Notes: generated by a model not told the origin, from the letters alone. A stretch of DNA of 64,000 nucleotides from Selaginella moellendorffii (GCF_000143415.4 NW_003314303.1:1266004-1330003), one strand, 5' to 3'; numbered from the stretch's first letter, positions 9,795-24,100 are shown. Translations and numbers: made by a program.

Positions 9795-11457
9795 TTAGAT
9801 CGAGCAACTTCGCGTGTGATCGAAATGAAAGAGAGTTTGCGACCCTTCCTTCATTCCTACAATGATCTCCCACAAGCTCCCAACAAAGCCCAGAACCGTG
9901 ATTGTCACCCCAAGAACGATGCAGGCCTGTGAAACAAAGAATGTTTAGAGAGTTTCTCCAAGGATTTGAGTGGAGCAATACCATGTTTGCGAGCCAGGAA
10001 AGGCTGAGTGGCTCGGGCCGCTTGATTCGAAGCCAAAATAGGCACGGCACCTGCGAGCAAGACAATGCAAATCGATTGTAGCGTAAGTACCTGGCAGCGT
10101 AGCCGCGACCAAGGCTCGTACAAAGTATGACGACGGGGCGATGACAAGGCCGCCAACCAGCGCGATTATATTCTTGAAGAAGGGGAAGAGAACTGCGACG
10201 AAGCATGTACAAGCTGCCAGGAAGAAAATCTCCAAAAGTCAAGCAAAGCTGCTGCGTGAGAAGTCTGGCATCCTTTTTCTTACCAATGTACGAGTAGCGC
10301 GCAAACACAAATGCTGGGAACTGCTTGAATGGACTCATCTTCGAGAAATGCGGCTGAAGCATCTCATAGACCGGCAGCGCGTAAACCTGGAACAAACGTT
10401 ACTCGAAAAAAAAAAAAATTAGAAACTTTAACGAGAAAACCGATGGAAGTACCTGATAAGCACCAGTGAGGTGAAGCACCAAGAACAAATTGGCTGTGTA
10501 GAAGGGCCAGCTTGGCAGATGGCTCGAGTGGAGCAGCCGGAGCACATTACCATAGCATGACAAGTTGCCAAATGCCCAGTATCCCAGCACTGCTACGGGG
10601 ATGTAGCAAAACGCAACGATCACGTAAGTTGCCACAACTCCGTGCCACATTGCTTTCGTCGACGGTGCTCGCATCAGCGACTGTATCTCCAGCACAACGT
10701 TCTGGCCTCCATACGCGAAAGCAATCTGTCCAAAGGCATTGAAGGTCTTGGAAACCCTCCTTTTATTCGGGATGTCGTAGGATATAGCAGCAGAGCGGCG
10801 ATCATGTAGGTGGATGGCGCTTCCCCAGATGATGGTGGTGTACCTAGAGAGAACGAAAACGTAAGTTCAGCGAAACGTAGTTTTTCATGATCTTACCCGA
10901 TGGACATGAGCACGGCGAGCGTCGACACCCAAGTCAACGAGGAGAAATTGGGAATGAGGCAGACGGCGAGTTGTGTCGCGGCAAAGACTAGAATGGCTTG
11001 GAAATCTCTGAGGCCACCGTTTGCGATCAGAGAGATCGCATGTCCGCCTGTCACCAAGTAAGCGGTGTTCACAGAAACTTGAAGAATCATCTGCAGAGCA
11101 AATGCGAAGTACCAGCCACCCCGACCGAATGCTTTTCCTCCCAAGTCGGGAAACCTGTCTATTCTCTCATCTTCCAAGTGATGGAGCTGAACCATTTGCC
11201 ACAGTGTGCAGAATGTGATGACATAGGAGACGAGCAGCAGCGACATTCCTCCCCACCTGCAAAATCAAGTTTTCACTGAAACAATGGAAATCAAATTCGT
11301 AAACCAAGCTTGCTTACCATCCCAAGTAGACCATCGCGGACGGAATTCCCAAAACTCCAGCGCCAATTATCGTCGTTACCAAGTGCACAGTTGAGTACCA
11401 CCATCTTCCGTCGTGAGCTCCTCCCTGGAGAGCTCTGAACAAGGAAGAAGCGGGCAT
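9795..11457 (-). CDS. Amino-acid permease, LHT-like (AAAP family), 7 exons
   Basis: Exons 11457-11318, 11256-10897, 10843-10453, 10386-10284, 10213-10122, 10050-9982, 9926-9795 join to 1,287 nt (428 aa) without a frame break. The protein begins with [26 protein letters not shown], the first helix of the amino acid/auxin permease family. Later family landmarks are [39 protein letters not shown], and [21 protein letters not shown]. About ten to eleven membrane helices can be seen. Members of this group co-transport amino acids with protons at the plasma membrane; lysine/histidine transporter-like proteins are the best match. For exon 5, donor GTACGA at 10121 was preferred to a donor 31 nt further on, because it restores SYF-VPCLFW and avoids a 40-nt intron. 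Confidence 0.87.
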
Positions 11458-11791
11458 CTTCTTCCAAGAGTACTTGCCTGTCGGTCTCTACACTTAATTT
11501 CGATTCCCGAGCTATACTGAGAATCCTGTACTTATCTTCCGAGCTTTTCCGAGCTCTTCACTGTCCCACGGGCTTTTGTGCTGTCGCTGGTTGTGTAGCT
11601 AGAACGTATTGACTTCTTCTAGCCAAAAACATTATTTGACTTTCTCTCTCTCGGAATCTTATTCTACGTATCGCAACACGTCCGAGTCGCTAGGCTCTGT
11701 TCAACAATTTGTTTCGTGCGCAAAAGTATACATATTTAGTACCTGGCTGTACAAGAGGCGTAGAAATTTGATTTCTTTGCACATTTCGATC

Positions 11792-14700
11792 TTAAGCAGT
11801 AGCCACCCGCTCTTCAGCGGGTGTAGCATCCCCGTTAATAAGGGTGCACACAAGGTTGCGATCACCATATACATTGTCAACACGACCTGTGGAATTTACC
11901 ACCTTCAGTAAAAAAAAGTGAAAGCTTTACTGAGTCTTACCAGTTGACGGCCAAAACTTCGAGCTTTCAACCCATGTGGCCGGGTAAGCAGCCAGCTTGC
12001 GGGAGTAGGGCTTGTTCCACTTGTCCGACAGGACCATAGAGGCAGAATGAGGCGCTCCCTGAAATCAAAAGCAATAAAATAAGAAATGCTTTGACACAGT
12101 CGTGAAGTGAAGTTCACCTTTAGGACGTTGTCCGCAGCGTTACATGTGCCATTTTCTATGGCTCGTATCTCCTCTCGGATCGAGATCATTGCGTCACAGA
12201 AGCGGTCCAGCTCCGCCTGTGAGACAAACATGATGAATACATGCATAAACAAAACCAGGATGACATATTGCTGTACCTTGCTCTCGCTTTCTGTTGGTTC
12301 GATCATCAATGTCCCATGAACTGGCCAAGACATAGTTGGCGCATGAAAGCCGTAGTCGATTAGACGCTTTGCAACGTCTTCAGGCTCTATATTTGCTGTC
12401 GCCTGTACAGGTAATCACCAACAGTTAACCCCGTCTTCAATTAGCAATGGAACGTCACCTTGAATGCTCTCAAATCAACTATGAACTCGTGAGCACAGGT
12501 TCCATTTTTGCCTCGGAACAAAATACGATAATGATTCTACAGGAAAGAAAAAATAGCTTTCAGCAAATGCCACTTGGTGAGAGACCTAGTACCTCGAGAC
12601 GCTTGGCCATATAATTGGCGTTGAGTATCGCCAGCTTTGACGCGCTGGTAAGGCCCTCTGAGCCCATCATTGCAATGTATGTATAGGAAATCGGAAGAAT
12701 CAACGCAGAACCCCAAGGTGCCGCTGAAATTGTACCCAGGGGTTGTGCTTTTTCTGAACTTGGTGGTATACCGCCAGTCGATACCTGTTAGGAACTCAAT
12801 GTTACTGAAAGAAAAAAACAACCAAGAAAACAGAAAGAAAAAACATACCACCGGATGAGACGGTAAAAACGGCGTCAAGTGTTTTTTCACTCCAATTGGA
12901 CCCATTCCTGGGCCACCACCTCCATGAGGTATACAGAATGTCTTGTGGAGATTCAAGTGACAGACATCTGCTCCGATGAATCCAGGACTTGTAAGGCCAA
13001 CCTGTGAATGATAAATTAGTTATTTGTTAAAAAAAAAAAAACAAGTCATACCTGTGCGTTCATATTAGCACCATCCATGTACACCTGACCTCCATTTTTA
13101 TGAATTATGTCGCATATGTCATCGATGCCGTCTTCATACACGCCATGAGTAGAAGGATATGTAACCTGTGAATTGCAACGTTAACTATATCCAGGAAATG
13201 GAACCAGACATACCATTAACGCAGAAAGGTTATCCTTGTTCGCTTCGGCTGCCTGTTTCAGTTCTGCTATATCAACGTTTCCATTAGCATCTGTACCGAT
13301 CGAGACGATCTTCATGCCGCACATGGCTGCACTGGCAGGGTTTGTCCCATGAGCTGACACTGGGATGATACAAACGTTCCGATGGCCTTCCCCTTTCGCC
13401 TGTAAAATGCAGTTATAAAAACTTATTGCTACCAATAAGAACTGATTACCTTCTGATAAGCACGAATCACCATCAAACCTGTATATTCACCCGCGGCACC
13501 AGCATTCGGCTGCAAAGAGACGGAATCAAAGCCTGTGATTTCACATAGAAAGTCTCCAAGATTTTTGAACATTTCCTGTGAGAAAGCAGAAGCGTTACAA
13601 CGTCGAATAGAAAGAAAATGAGCACTCGACTAACCTGATAACCACCAGTTTGATCGAGAGGAGCAAAAGGATGAATGTTGGCAAACTCAGGAAACGTAAC
13701 CGGCATCATCTCAACTGTGGCATTCAGCTTCATGGTGCAGGACCCCAACGGGATCATGCTGTGGACTAGGGACAAATCCTTGGCTTGAATTCTATGCAGG
13801 TAACGAAGAAGCTCGTGCTCGGAGTGATATCTGTAAAAATAAACATAAAGATCGGATGCAACTAAAACAATAATACTTACGAGTTGAAAATGGGATGTGT
13901 CAGGTAAGCACTCTCACGGACCATTTCCTTTGGCAATGACGATCCCGCAGATGGTGCAAGCGATTCGGCAGTAAAATTTACCTGTAAGTTTTTTATTTAA
14001 TACAACCAAACAAAAAACAGAGAACATACCCGTTTTCCTTTAGCAAATACTTTGAACAAGTTATCTACATCTTCAAGAGTGATTGTCTCATCAAAGGCCA
14101 CGGTAACCTGGACGAAAAAAATTAAGAGGAAACGAATTATAGCAGCATGAGAATCAAAACGATAGTTACCGTATTCGCGTCTAAGACACGCAAATTGATT
14201 CCTTCTTTCGCAGCCGTCTCCGCCAAAGAGGATGCATTCGAAGCGGAAACTTTGACAGTATCAAAGAAAGGGTCGCTACCGACTTGATAACCAAGTTTTT
14301 TCACTCCCTCAGAAAACACCGTTGCCAGTCCATGTACCCGATCTGCTATAGCCTTCAAACCCTCTGGTCCATGGTACACAGCATACATAGCGGACATATT
14401 TGCCAAAAGAGCCTATAACAACACAAGAGAAATCATGAGATGATGAAGCAACACATATGAACAAAAACCAAAACCATACCTGGGCCGTGCAAATGTTGCT
14501 GGTGGCTTTGTCACGTCTTATGTGCTGCTCACGAGTTTGCAAAGCCATACGGAGTGCCGGCTTTCCATTGGAATCAACACTGACTCCAATGATACGTCCC
14601 GGCATCATCCGCTTGTATTCCTGCGAGGTGGCCAGGAACGCAGCATGCGGTCCACCGTATCCCAGAGGCACTCCAAATCTCTGTGCCGACCCAACAGCCA

Positions 14701-15745
14701 TATCGGCTCCAATCTCCCCTGGAGGCTTCAAGCACGTAAGTGCTAGCAAGTCAGTCGCCACCACCACCTTTACTCCATTCGCATGAGCGCTCGAAATCAA
14801 GCTGGCGTAGTCCGTGATACTACCATCGGTCGCAGGATACTGGACGAGAACACCGCAAACGTCCTTGGAGAACTCAAACTTGTCGGGATCCACGATCGAA
14901 GCAGTCATCCCGAGACCATCCGCGCGAGTGACGCAAACATCGATCGTCTGGGGGTGGCAGTTGCTAGCGATCAAGAACTTGGGCCTCTTCCTACTCCCGA
15001 TGTTGAGACACATTCCCATGGCCTCGGCAGCAGCGGTTCCTTCGTCGAGTAGCGAAGCGTTGGACATCGGCAAGCCCGTGAGCTCGGCGATCATGGTCTG
15101 GTAATTGAGAAGCGACTCCAATCTTCCCTGGGCGATCTCGGCCTGGTAAGGTGTGTACTGCGTGTACCATCCCGGATTCTCCATGATGTTGCGAAGGATC
15201 ACGGGCGGGACGATGGTGTTGTAGTAGCCCATTCCAATGTAGGACTTGGCGATCTTGTTCTTGGCAGCCAGATATTTCATGTGGTCGATCATCTGGCTCT
15301 CTGTCAATCCCTCATGGAACTTGCCTGGCAGCGACATCGGCCCCCGCTTGATCGGCTTTGGAACCGTGGCCTCCACAAGCTCATCCATGCTCGAGAATCC
15401 CACGACCTCGGCCATTACCTTTTGCTCCTCCGCGCTGGATCCGTTGTGGCGCCGGGGAAAGGTATCGCTCGGACGCAGCGCCTCCACGGAGATGGATCTT
15501 GCGGACCATGGCAGCAGCGGCCGGGCGAGGAAAGATTTCGAGCTGCCGCCGCTGGCGCATTGGAATCCGGTGAACGATCCCTGCAAGAGCGATGCCGAGG
15601 GCAAGAGCGGCGCCGGCCGGATCGACGACGAAGAATGGAGTCGCCGATACAGCGATCGCTCCTGCTTCAAGCGCCGGATCACCCGGCCCGCCTTCTCCAT
15701 CGCGTCGACCGTGCCGCTCCCACAAACCCTAGACGCCGAGAACAC
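11792..15745 (-). CDS. GLDP: Glycine dehydrogenase (decarboxylating), P-protein of the glycine cleavage system, 15 exons
   Basis: Exons 15745-14480, 14412-14170, 14107-14030, 13981-13881, 13830-13635, 13575-13450, 13399-13214, 13165-13052, 13001-12849, 12784-12593, 12536-12459, 12402-12277, 12216-12118, 12058-11941, 11886-11792 join to 3,171 nt (1,056 aa), the usual plant length. The first ~90 residues are Arg/Ser-rich, as in a mitochondrial presequence. The N-terminal half carries ARHN-type text (FPRRHNGSS) and [14 protein letters not shown]. The C-terminal half has [36 protein letters not shown], the PLP site HLNLHKTF (Lys790), [16 protein letters not shown], and the terminal [15 protein letters not shown]. 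It decarboxylates glycine in mitochondria during photorespiration, passing the aminomethyl group to H-protein. The first exon is unusually long (1,266 nt); the others are 78-243 nt. Confidence 0.97.
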
Positions 15746-16238
15746 AGTGACCGCCTATCGTAGAGCTCATGAGGGAGAGCACCAGCCAACTTAGCCGAAG
15801 ATCTCCGTCACCCTAACGGAGATGCGGCCACGCGGCAGCCCAAGACTCCTCCACGTGGCAAAACCGTCCTGCTGACAGAGGAGCTCCGTCCGATGGAACA
15901 GAGTCCGTCCCCTCGCCCAGGCCACTCATACTCCCGGAAACTTGGAAACCATAGAAAAATTGTGGGATAAGAGAATTTAGAAAGACTTCACACTATCAAA
16001 ATGTGCGTCCTCCTCTTTTCCACCTACAATGTATGTGATCCTCCGCTCACAGCCACCACTCATCTACCAGTCCATGTATGGCGTGAAATAATCCATAGCG
16101 ATATAAAAAAAAATTCCTTGATTTTTCTGCTATAGCCTTCGAACATAACTATAGAAAACGATGTGATCCTGTGTGACTTTATAAGAATAGTGTGTTTAGC
16201 CAGCACAAACAAAAAAGAGTTACATATGATGTGAAAGC

Positions 16239-17910
16239 TTATTGTTTCATAAAGAGCGAGATGATGTTCTTCTTCACTGTCAACTCGTCGGCCTTGGAGG
16301 GATTCACGGCCTGGAAACAAATTGTGTGAGCGTTACAAGGCTTTTTGTGAAGAACAGCAAAGGAAAAAGAAGCTTACCCCTGACAATAGCCTGCTTAAGC
16401 GCTCGTGTTCCTTGGCTGGATACTCCTCGCCCTTGGAAGCGATGCTCTTGAGGACTTTCGTGTAGATTGCGCCATATCTTCACGAAACGAAACAGCGTGA
16501 GAACCTCTAGCCCGTAATTTTGATCCAAGGATCTTACCCAGCGTCCGAGCCCTCTAGCTTGGCGATGGCTTCATGCAACTTTGTGGAGAGAGATTCCCGC
16601 TCGTCAGCTTTGGCAGCTACGAACTCCTGGACAATGTCTTCTAGACTAGAGACAGTTCCGGCCTACAGGAAACGCGTACACGTTAGAAAATCTTTGCATT
16701 CAGCTGGACAAGAACTTACCTTGTCAGTGAGAGCACCTTTGGAATCACGGTAAGTGCCACACTTCTCATTCAAAAACTCCACGAACTCGTCAACCGAGCG
16801 CGCATCACAATCCTCCCCAGCCTTGTTGGCTTTGGGAAAGAACTTCAGCGTTGGGTAGCCACTTACGTCATATCTGCAAGAACCAATGTGAAAGTGAGTT
16901 TGAGTTCACAATGAAGCATCAAACACTTACTTGGTTGCTAGATCCTTGTGAGCATCCGCGTCAAGCTTTGCCACGATCACATTCTTCTCGGCCTTATATG
17001 CGGTTGCGACAGACTCATAAGCCTAGAGAAGAAACACGTCAATGCAACATTTATAAGACGCATAAAAGCCAATTGAGTCATACCGGAGCCAAGGATTTGC
17101 AGTGTCCACACCTGAAAAGAGACAAGTTTTTTTCGTTTTCGCTTCCTTGCGAGGAATACCAAACAACTTACCAAGGAGCGTAAAATTCCACCAAAACATC
17201 CTTCGTGGGGTCGAGCACAATCTCATCGAAATTGGCCGGGGTCAAGACGACAACCTCCGATGCCGCCACACTCAATTTCGCATTCGCACCTACAAGTGAT
17301 TCGAATAAACTCAAGGTAGGAATTCTCAAAAACGCAAAAGCATACCTCCTTCTGTGTTGACGAATGCAACAAGATCCTCGGCAGTTCGTCCACCAGAGTA
17401 ACTACACGAACAAGCAAAAAGTTGGCCCATTTATTCATGACGAGAAGAAAAAAAAATTTTACTCTTTGGGTGTGAGAGATCCTTTCGGAAACCACTTGAG
17501 AGTGGGATACCCGCTTACGTCAAACTTGGAGCACAAGCTCTTGTGCGCATCGCAATCTATCTGGTTTTCATTCAACCACAAAGTTCCAATATAATCACAA
17601 ATGTGAGAAAAAAACTCGCCTTTGCGATCGATAAGTGCTTGACTTTCCTAAACGCCGATCCGACCTTCTCATACTCGGGCGCTAGCTTCTTACAATGCCC
17701 ACACCTGAAAAAATGCGACCGATTCAAATGAGATCCGCCTAGATCCAACGCTTACCAGGGAGCATAAAACTCGACAAGCGCCGCCCTCTCATGCCCGACC
17801 TCGTGATCGAAATTGTCGGGCGTGAGGACGAGCACATCCGATTCCTCGCCCCGCGCAGCTCCAGCGATCACGCACAGAGCCACAAACAAGACGGCCAGCA
17901 TCCTCGCCAT
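16239..17910 (-). CDS. PDIL2: Protein disulfide isomerase-like 2 (two thioredoxin domains plus ERp29-type C-terminal domain), 11 exons
   Basis: Exons 17910-17756, 17704-17620, 17560-17463, 17401-17346, 17289-17172, 17111-17084, 17022-16931, 16873-16720, 16662-16538, 16477-16378, 16310-16239 give 1,083 nt (360 aa). A signal peptide ([21 protein letters not shown]) leads into thioredoxin domain a with CGHC at residues 53-56 and domain a' with CGHC at 172-175. Both are followed by the cis-proline loop GYPTLK. An alpha-helical C-terminal domain resembles ERp29. It would oxidise or isomerise disulfides in the ER lumen. The C-terminus ends in FMKQ, not KDEL; family members in plants also often lack KDEL. 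Intron 2 (17561-17619) has a GC-AG border: AAAG|GCGAGT at the donor, with no GT alternative that keeps the frame. Exon 6 is only 28 nt. Confidence 0.94.
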
Positions 17911-18175
17911 CGAGCTTCCACCTAACCCTAAACCACAGTGGCTCAACGAGGCAAATCCAACCGTCCGTTATCAAGATCTAAAGGCCCCTATACGTGCACC
18001 TGGCAAGCCATCATTGGGTACGACCACGTCACAAGTTAATATAAAAATTGTTTAGTTTCGGGCAGAGACTAGAACTTGGCATCTTTGTGAGAAATAACGC
18101 CCGGCATTTCTAGAGAAGTTACAAGGAAAGTTGTCCAGTATGATCTAGAAACTTACGAGTTGTGGAACTTCTCCT

Positions 18176-21100
18176 CTAGCAGCGATGTTTCGAGTGTAAG
18201 TTGTCCAGTGGCGATAGAGGGCGCCTTTGTTGATGATCTTGATGATGATCTCTGGAGGTTTTTGTACGAGGCGTACCTTCGTCCCTCGAGAGCTTCTGTG
18301 GACAATCCTTGATGAGAAAACGAAAACACACAACTGGCTACGTACCTCTTGATCTGATTCTTTGGTTTTCGTGAGCTTGGCGATGCCCGAGTGGAGCTCG
18401 GAAGGCTTACGTTTAACTGTTTCTGGTATAGGAGGCTGGAGACAAGAAGTGTGTCATGTAGTTAGAACGAGACAACGAGAAAAATGTACCTGGAGTTCTG
18501 CGAGTTGATTGTTGACACTCTCAAGCTCCACTTTGAGCTCCACGACTTCGAGTTTTGCGGCTGTAAGGTTGCTCTCCAGTTTGTCTTGGGTCCGTCTGGC
18601 TTTGTCTCTAAAGTCGATCAAGTCCCAGCGTGCATCTTCCAACCGCACCTCGAAGACTTCCGCCCTGGCGGACATTGCGTCGAAAGCCACTTGAAGTTTG
18701 GTTTTCGAAGTAAGAAGAGTTCGCATTTCCTGCAGTTAAACCATGTCTGTTAATAAGCCAAATTAGAAAGGCATACCCTTTCACCGCTTTGGACGGTTGC
18801 CTCGAGCTTCTCTAGCCGAAGATTATGTTGCAAAGTTCTGGTTCGAAAAAAAAAAAAAAAAAAACACGTCACAAACAAAGCTAAGATCAGAACTAATTTA
18901 CCTCTCGCCTTGCAAACGTTCATCCGCTTCTGATGCCTGAAGGTGTTGATATTCTTCTTGCAGCTTCTCAAGCTTCTGGTGTTTACAATTGAGTTCCTCC
19001 GTCAGCTTCTCGATCTTCCGGTGCTCATAAGTGAGGTCGTCCGTTAGCTTCCCGATCTTCTGATGTTCAAAATTGAGTTCCTTCGTCAGGTTCTCGACTT
19101 TCTTGTGCTCACGACTCAGCTCCTCCGCGAACTTCTGGTGTTCACAATCTAGCTCCTTCGACAGCTGCTCGACTTTTTGGTGCTCACAACTGAGCTCCTC
19201 CTTCAGGCTCTCAAACTTCTGATGTTCACAATCAAGCTCCTTCGACAGGTTCTCGACTCTCTGGTGCTCAATACTGAGCTCATCGACCACCTTTTCGAGC
19301 TTGTGATGTTTACTATTGAGCTCGTCCGTCAGCTTCACTATCTGTAAAACAAAAACAATAACCAGAACTTCTGGATGAGGCAGTTACCTTTTCAGCGTGC
19401 AACGCACAAGTGTCGTTTGACGATTTCAATAATTCTTGTAGTCCCTTCACCGTTTCTTCAGTTTTTTGCTTCACAGTTTCCAACTCCTAACAACAAAATA
19501 TAAATGTAAACATGAAAAATGTAAACAAGAACGCTTACCACAATTTGTTGTTGATAAGATTCAGCTTTCAGTTCAAACTCTTGCACCATATGACCGTCTT
19601 CAAGTCTAAAAAGAAAGTTTGTTGTAGTTAAAGACAGTAAAAACTGCTGCTTACCCGCTTCGAATCTCTTTCTCGATATCTTTTTCCACTTCCGTAACCT
19701 TCTGTAAGATCGGATCAAGTTCAGCTCTAAGTTTGTCCACCTGCATCAAACATATAACTGATGAAAGACGCATAGAAATATGAGTACCGTTTGGTTCAAA
19801 GCAATCTGAAGTCGATTTTCTTTTTCTTCAAGTGTTTCTTCCAGCTTTTTGAGCTCCAAATGCAGGCTGTTCTCTACTGCCTCCATCCGTATGCTCTTGT
19901 CAATCTAATAAAAGTAAAACATCAGAACACCCAGCAGAAAATTGACTAACCTCAGAAGACAAAGCTTGTATCTTATTGCTCAAAGCAGAACATTCGCCTT
20001 CTTTCTCCTCAATCGCATGTCTTCTTGCAGCAGATACAGCCTTTTCTTCTTCTAGTTTATAATAGACGTCTGTGAGTTCCTGCAAAACTGAACACTTCAT
20101 ATTCAATCAAAATGATTGCAACCTTACCACTACCAAGTCCTGTTTAGCCTCTTCTTGCATCTGCAAGGAAGCATTACGTTCTTGAAGTTGACGATTCTGC
20201 AACAGTGTACAGGTTTACGTCAAGTGAATCTAAAGGTATACCAAACATACCAAGTCCTCATAGGCTTGTTGAAGCTCATCCACCTGTAATCTACTTGCTC
20301 CGCATTGTTCTGTTGCAGCTCTAAGTTCGATAGCAGTGTTATTTGCTGAACTGACTGCTTTTTCACGCTCCTCTTTCAAAAGTGTGATTTCTTCTGCCGC
20401 AGCTTCGACTTGCTTTTCTAACTGCATTATAGTGCTTCTAGCTTCCAGCAGCGAAGTTTCCACCTCATGATAAGCACCCTGCCAGGGCAGTTATTAATAT
20501 AGAAGTTCTGCATGGAATGAAGCCTCTTACCTGCAACACTTGCAACTCAAAACTCGTCTTTTCCAAATCTACAGCTTTTTGTTGTAGTGCATCCTCGACA
20601 CAACTCAACTGATGCTTCGCTTTGTTGAAGCATGCCATAGAGTCACGTCTTTTATCCGCAAGAGATTCCTTTCTGTCTATATCCCGTTGAAGCAACGTAC
20701 TCTGACTTCGAAGAGTTTTTAATTCTCTATCAAAGTTTGCTTTTTCAGCCTACAAAGCAGATGAGCGATGCTTACAGAGAAAAAGATATTTCAAACACTT
20801 ACCTCTAGTTTGCTTTTATCCTGTAAAGTTGTTCTCAGCTTAGCCTCGGTTTCTTTCAGTTTCGTCTTGGACTTTTCAAGCTCCTTTCGCAAACTGTCTT
20901 TCTCTTTCTCAGATGGAAGAGCCTTTACACCCGAAAGATCCTTCTGCAGAGCTAGAATTTCGAGTTTCAGTTTAGAACATTCATCCTCATGGTCAACCTG
21001 CAGTAAATATCAGATTCGTGCCAGTATGCAAGAGAACAAGCTGACCTCGGATTTTTTCGTTGCATCCAGCGCTGCAGCTTCGAGCTCAATTATTCGAGCC

Positions 21101-24100
21101 TCTGCCAGAGTTATTTGATGTTGTAATGCATCCTGACACAAAATCATCAATAATAGGTGGATAAAACAATTAACAGGAGATACCTTCTGGATACTCAAGT
21201 TATGTTTAAGCTCTGCAAAAGTATGGCTGCTAAAGAGACGAAGTTCCTCAAAGCACATCACAGGCTCTTTGACCCCAGCCATAAGCTCTTGAATCCAGCC
21301 AGTTGCATGAGACATTGAGCCTTCTATTTCAGCCTTCAAATCCTCAAACGCTGTAGCCAATTGTACATATGATCTTCCCGCCTCATCTTTTTCTCGCTGC
21401 GACAAGGTATCAGCAAAAAATTAAGAAATGTTTTTTGTATTGGTACCTCTAACTGCATGTTGCGGGTGGTGATATGTTCAATTTGTTGATTTGATTCTTT
21501 TAGTTCTTCATGCAGCTGGAATAATCAATAAGTATTAGCTAGAAGGAAAAGACAAAACAGTACCCCCTCAAGAAGCTGTTTGGCGCTATTTGCCTGAATT
21601 TTCTGGTGCTCAATTCTGCTATCAAGCTCCCGTTGCATATAAAACTTCTCCATGTCTAGAGTTTCCACCTGCAAAGAAAAAACAGAACTAAAAAACAAAC
21701 CACGAGGCACATGAAAAAGGTAAACCTGGCTTTGTAAAGCTGCGATAACTTCAGCATGGATATCAAGCTGATTTCCATCTAGGCTTTTACACCTCCGATC
21801 TCCATCAGTGTGCTTCGCCTCAGATTTGCAGGCTGTGGCCTTCAACTGTTCATTCTCGTGTCGCAGCTTATCAATCTGGAACGTCACTATAAGACAACAG
21901 CTCTCAAATGGTGGACCACATACTTCGGAATTCGCAACTTCGTAATCGCAGTGTAAAGCCTGATATCGAGCTTGTAAATCCAGTAGTTCCTCCTGCCACA
22001 ATTGTTAGATCATTTGTCTGTCGAAAAAACTAGTTCAGACCTCGTTGGCATGCAAGCGAGCAGATAATTTGTGTCGTCGATCACCAACAAAATTCGATGC
22101 ACGTGGTGGGACAAACGTTTCCTTGTCCCCGCCAGTGACCTCCTTCGAATCGTTCATAGGAACGTCTTCTTCTTCTTTCAAGACCTCGAATGGCGGTGGG
22201 AGTTGCCGTTCGCGATTCGAAACAACATTTGCTTTAAGACTTTGAACCTGTTCACGACGACAGATTAGCTATCAATATTAGCAAACAACATGCTGAATCA
22301 TACCTCTACTGCCGATTTTGATGATGTCAGCCGCGGACACCAGGTTTCTCGACGGTTTGTCTAAACAACTTGCAACTGTTGAGAGAAGCCAACATTTTCA
22401 AATTTACAAACCTTCTTCATGCTTTTGTCGGTGTGCCGATCATCAACTGCCGAATTGAGTACCATGGTGCTTAAGTTCTCTATCTGTTCTTTCATGCGGC
22501 GTTCACGTTCAGCCTTATTTTGTAGCTCAAGTGCCATCCTTTCTCTCTCCAGCTCAATCTGGAGAGTGCCTGATTAACCAGAAGCAAAGGTAGCTGGTCG
22601 ACAATACCTTCAGCATATCATTGCGCAAACTAAGTACTTCTTCTTCTAAGTGTTCAGAGTGGTTTTCCTGCACAAGATAATAATCAGACGTCATAGTACA
22701 AGTGCTTCCGCTAAAAACCTGTAGCTTCTTTCTTAATTCCTCAATTTCTCTTTTCTGTCGTTTCAGCAGTGCGGCATCTGTAACAATCTGAGAAGAACAG
22801 AAGTATTGCTTCTCAGAGTTCCAAATACCAATGCATTTTTACCTCGTTCACTTGAGCACAATTAGTTACTCTTATAGCTCGACTGGCAAATTGTAGTGTA
22901 CCCTTGGTCTCGTCAACGTGCACCTACAAATAAAAAGAGCATTCGGTAAGAAGGAAAAAAAGAGAGCAACCTATACCATTGCCGGTGTAACGTTACAGAT
23001 GATAACAGTTCGAGCATTTCCACCTAAAGCAGGCTGAAGGATCCGCGTTAATTTGCTATCCCGGTAAGGGACGTGACCCCTTAGTAAACGAGTTAGTCGC
23101 CCCCAAGGTTATATATCAAAAGGCTCATACCCCTGACTTTCAATTCCTTCACTTAGTTTGTTGATTACAGTTCCGAGAGTCATCAAGCTTTTGTTGATAT
23201 GAGAACCTTCTTTTAGGCGAGCTCCTTCAGCTCCGGTTTTAGCAACGCGTTCCGAGCCAGCCAAATCTACAAGATTCTGGCCAAAAGAGCTGCGCGGTCA
23301 GCAAGAAAAGAAACACTGTAATCAGAAAACTCACCAAAACGGAAACACGGACAGCGTCACAAGTTTGCAAGGCATCGTCCTGACTTCTGTCTCTACTTTC
23401 AATCACCTTGAAGAAAAAATGAAATACAAAACTCAAATAGTCAAGAAGCACAATGTGTACCATTCTGAATATCGTATGAGACCTGCTACTGTACACATTC
23501 ATATTTGTCTCGCCAACGTGCCGATGCGCTGCCAAAGCGAAAACACAGTAAGCCAAGGAATGGAGTAGAAAAATATATACCTTCTCCGAAGTCCAGCAAC
23601 TGTAACACTTGTTCCGGACAAGAAACTATCTCCTCCCTCAACCCAGCAACAAATATTCCACGCTACAGCATGGAGCTTGTTAAACAGTAGTTTCGACTGG
23701 AAAACTCTTACCTCAATGTTTTCATGAACTTGGAGCTTCCTGTTCTCCGGAGCCAAAAGATCATTAATTTCTTCATTGTAGATTTCCATGTATGATACCC
23801 GCAACAAAAACTCTCTATCTTCCGCCTGCACATTGGAAAGAAAGCACAGTCATATAGGAAGCATCTGGAGCTACTCTACCTTCTGAATGTTGGCAAAAAC
23901 ATCTAGAACTGACAAAGGAACTATACCAGGCTCGCCAGGAGAACCTCTCATGGTGTAAGTCTTCCCGCTGCTCGTCTGCCCATAGGCGAAAACAGTTCCT
24001 GGAAAAAAAATTCTCCAACTTCCAACCAAAAGAAGCAAGAACCTCAACTCACCATTGATGCCCTTCACGGCAGAGCTGATAATCGCTTTGGTATGAGCAT

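Noticed and set aside
10052-10090. 40-nt intron with donor at 10090 in the amino-acid transporter
   Set aside because: It shifts the frame into GAVPIL and loses the conserved [11 protein letters not shown]; the donor at 10121 gives a 71-nt intron and the right frame.
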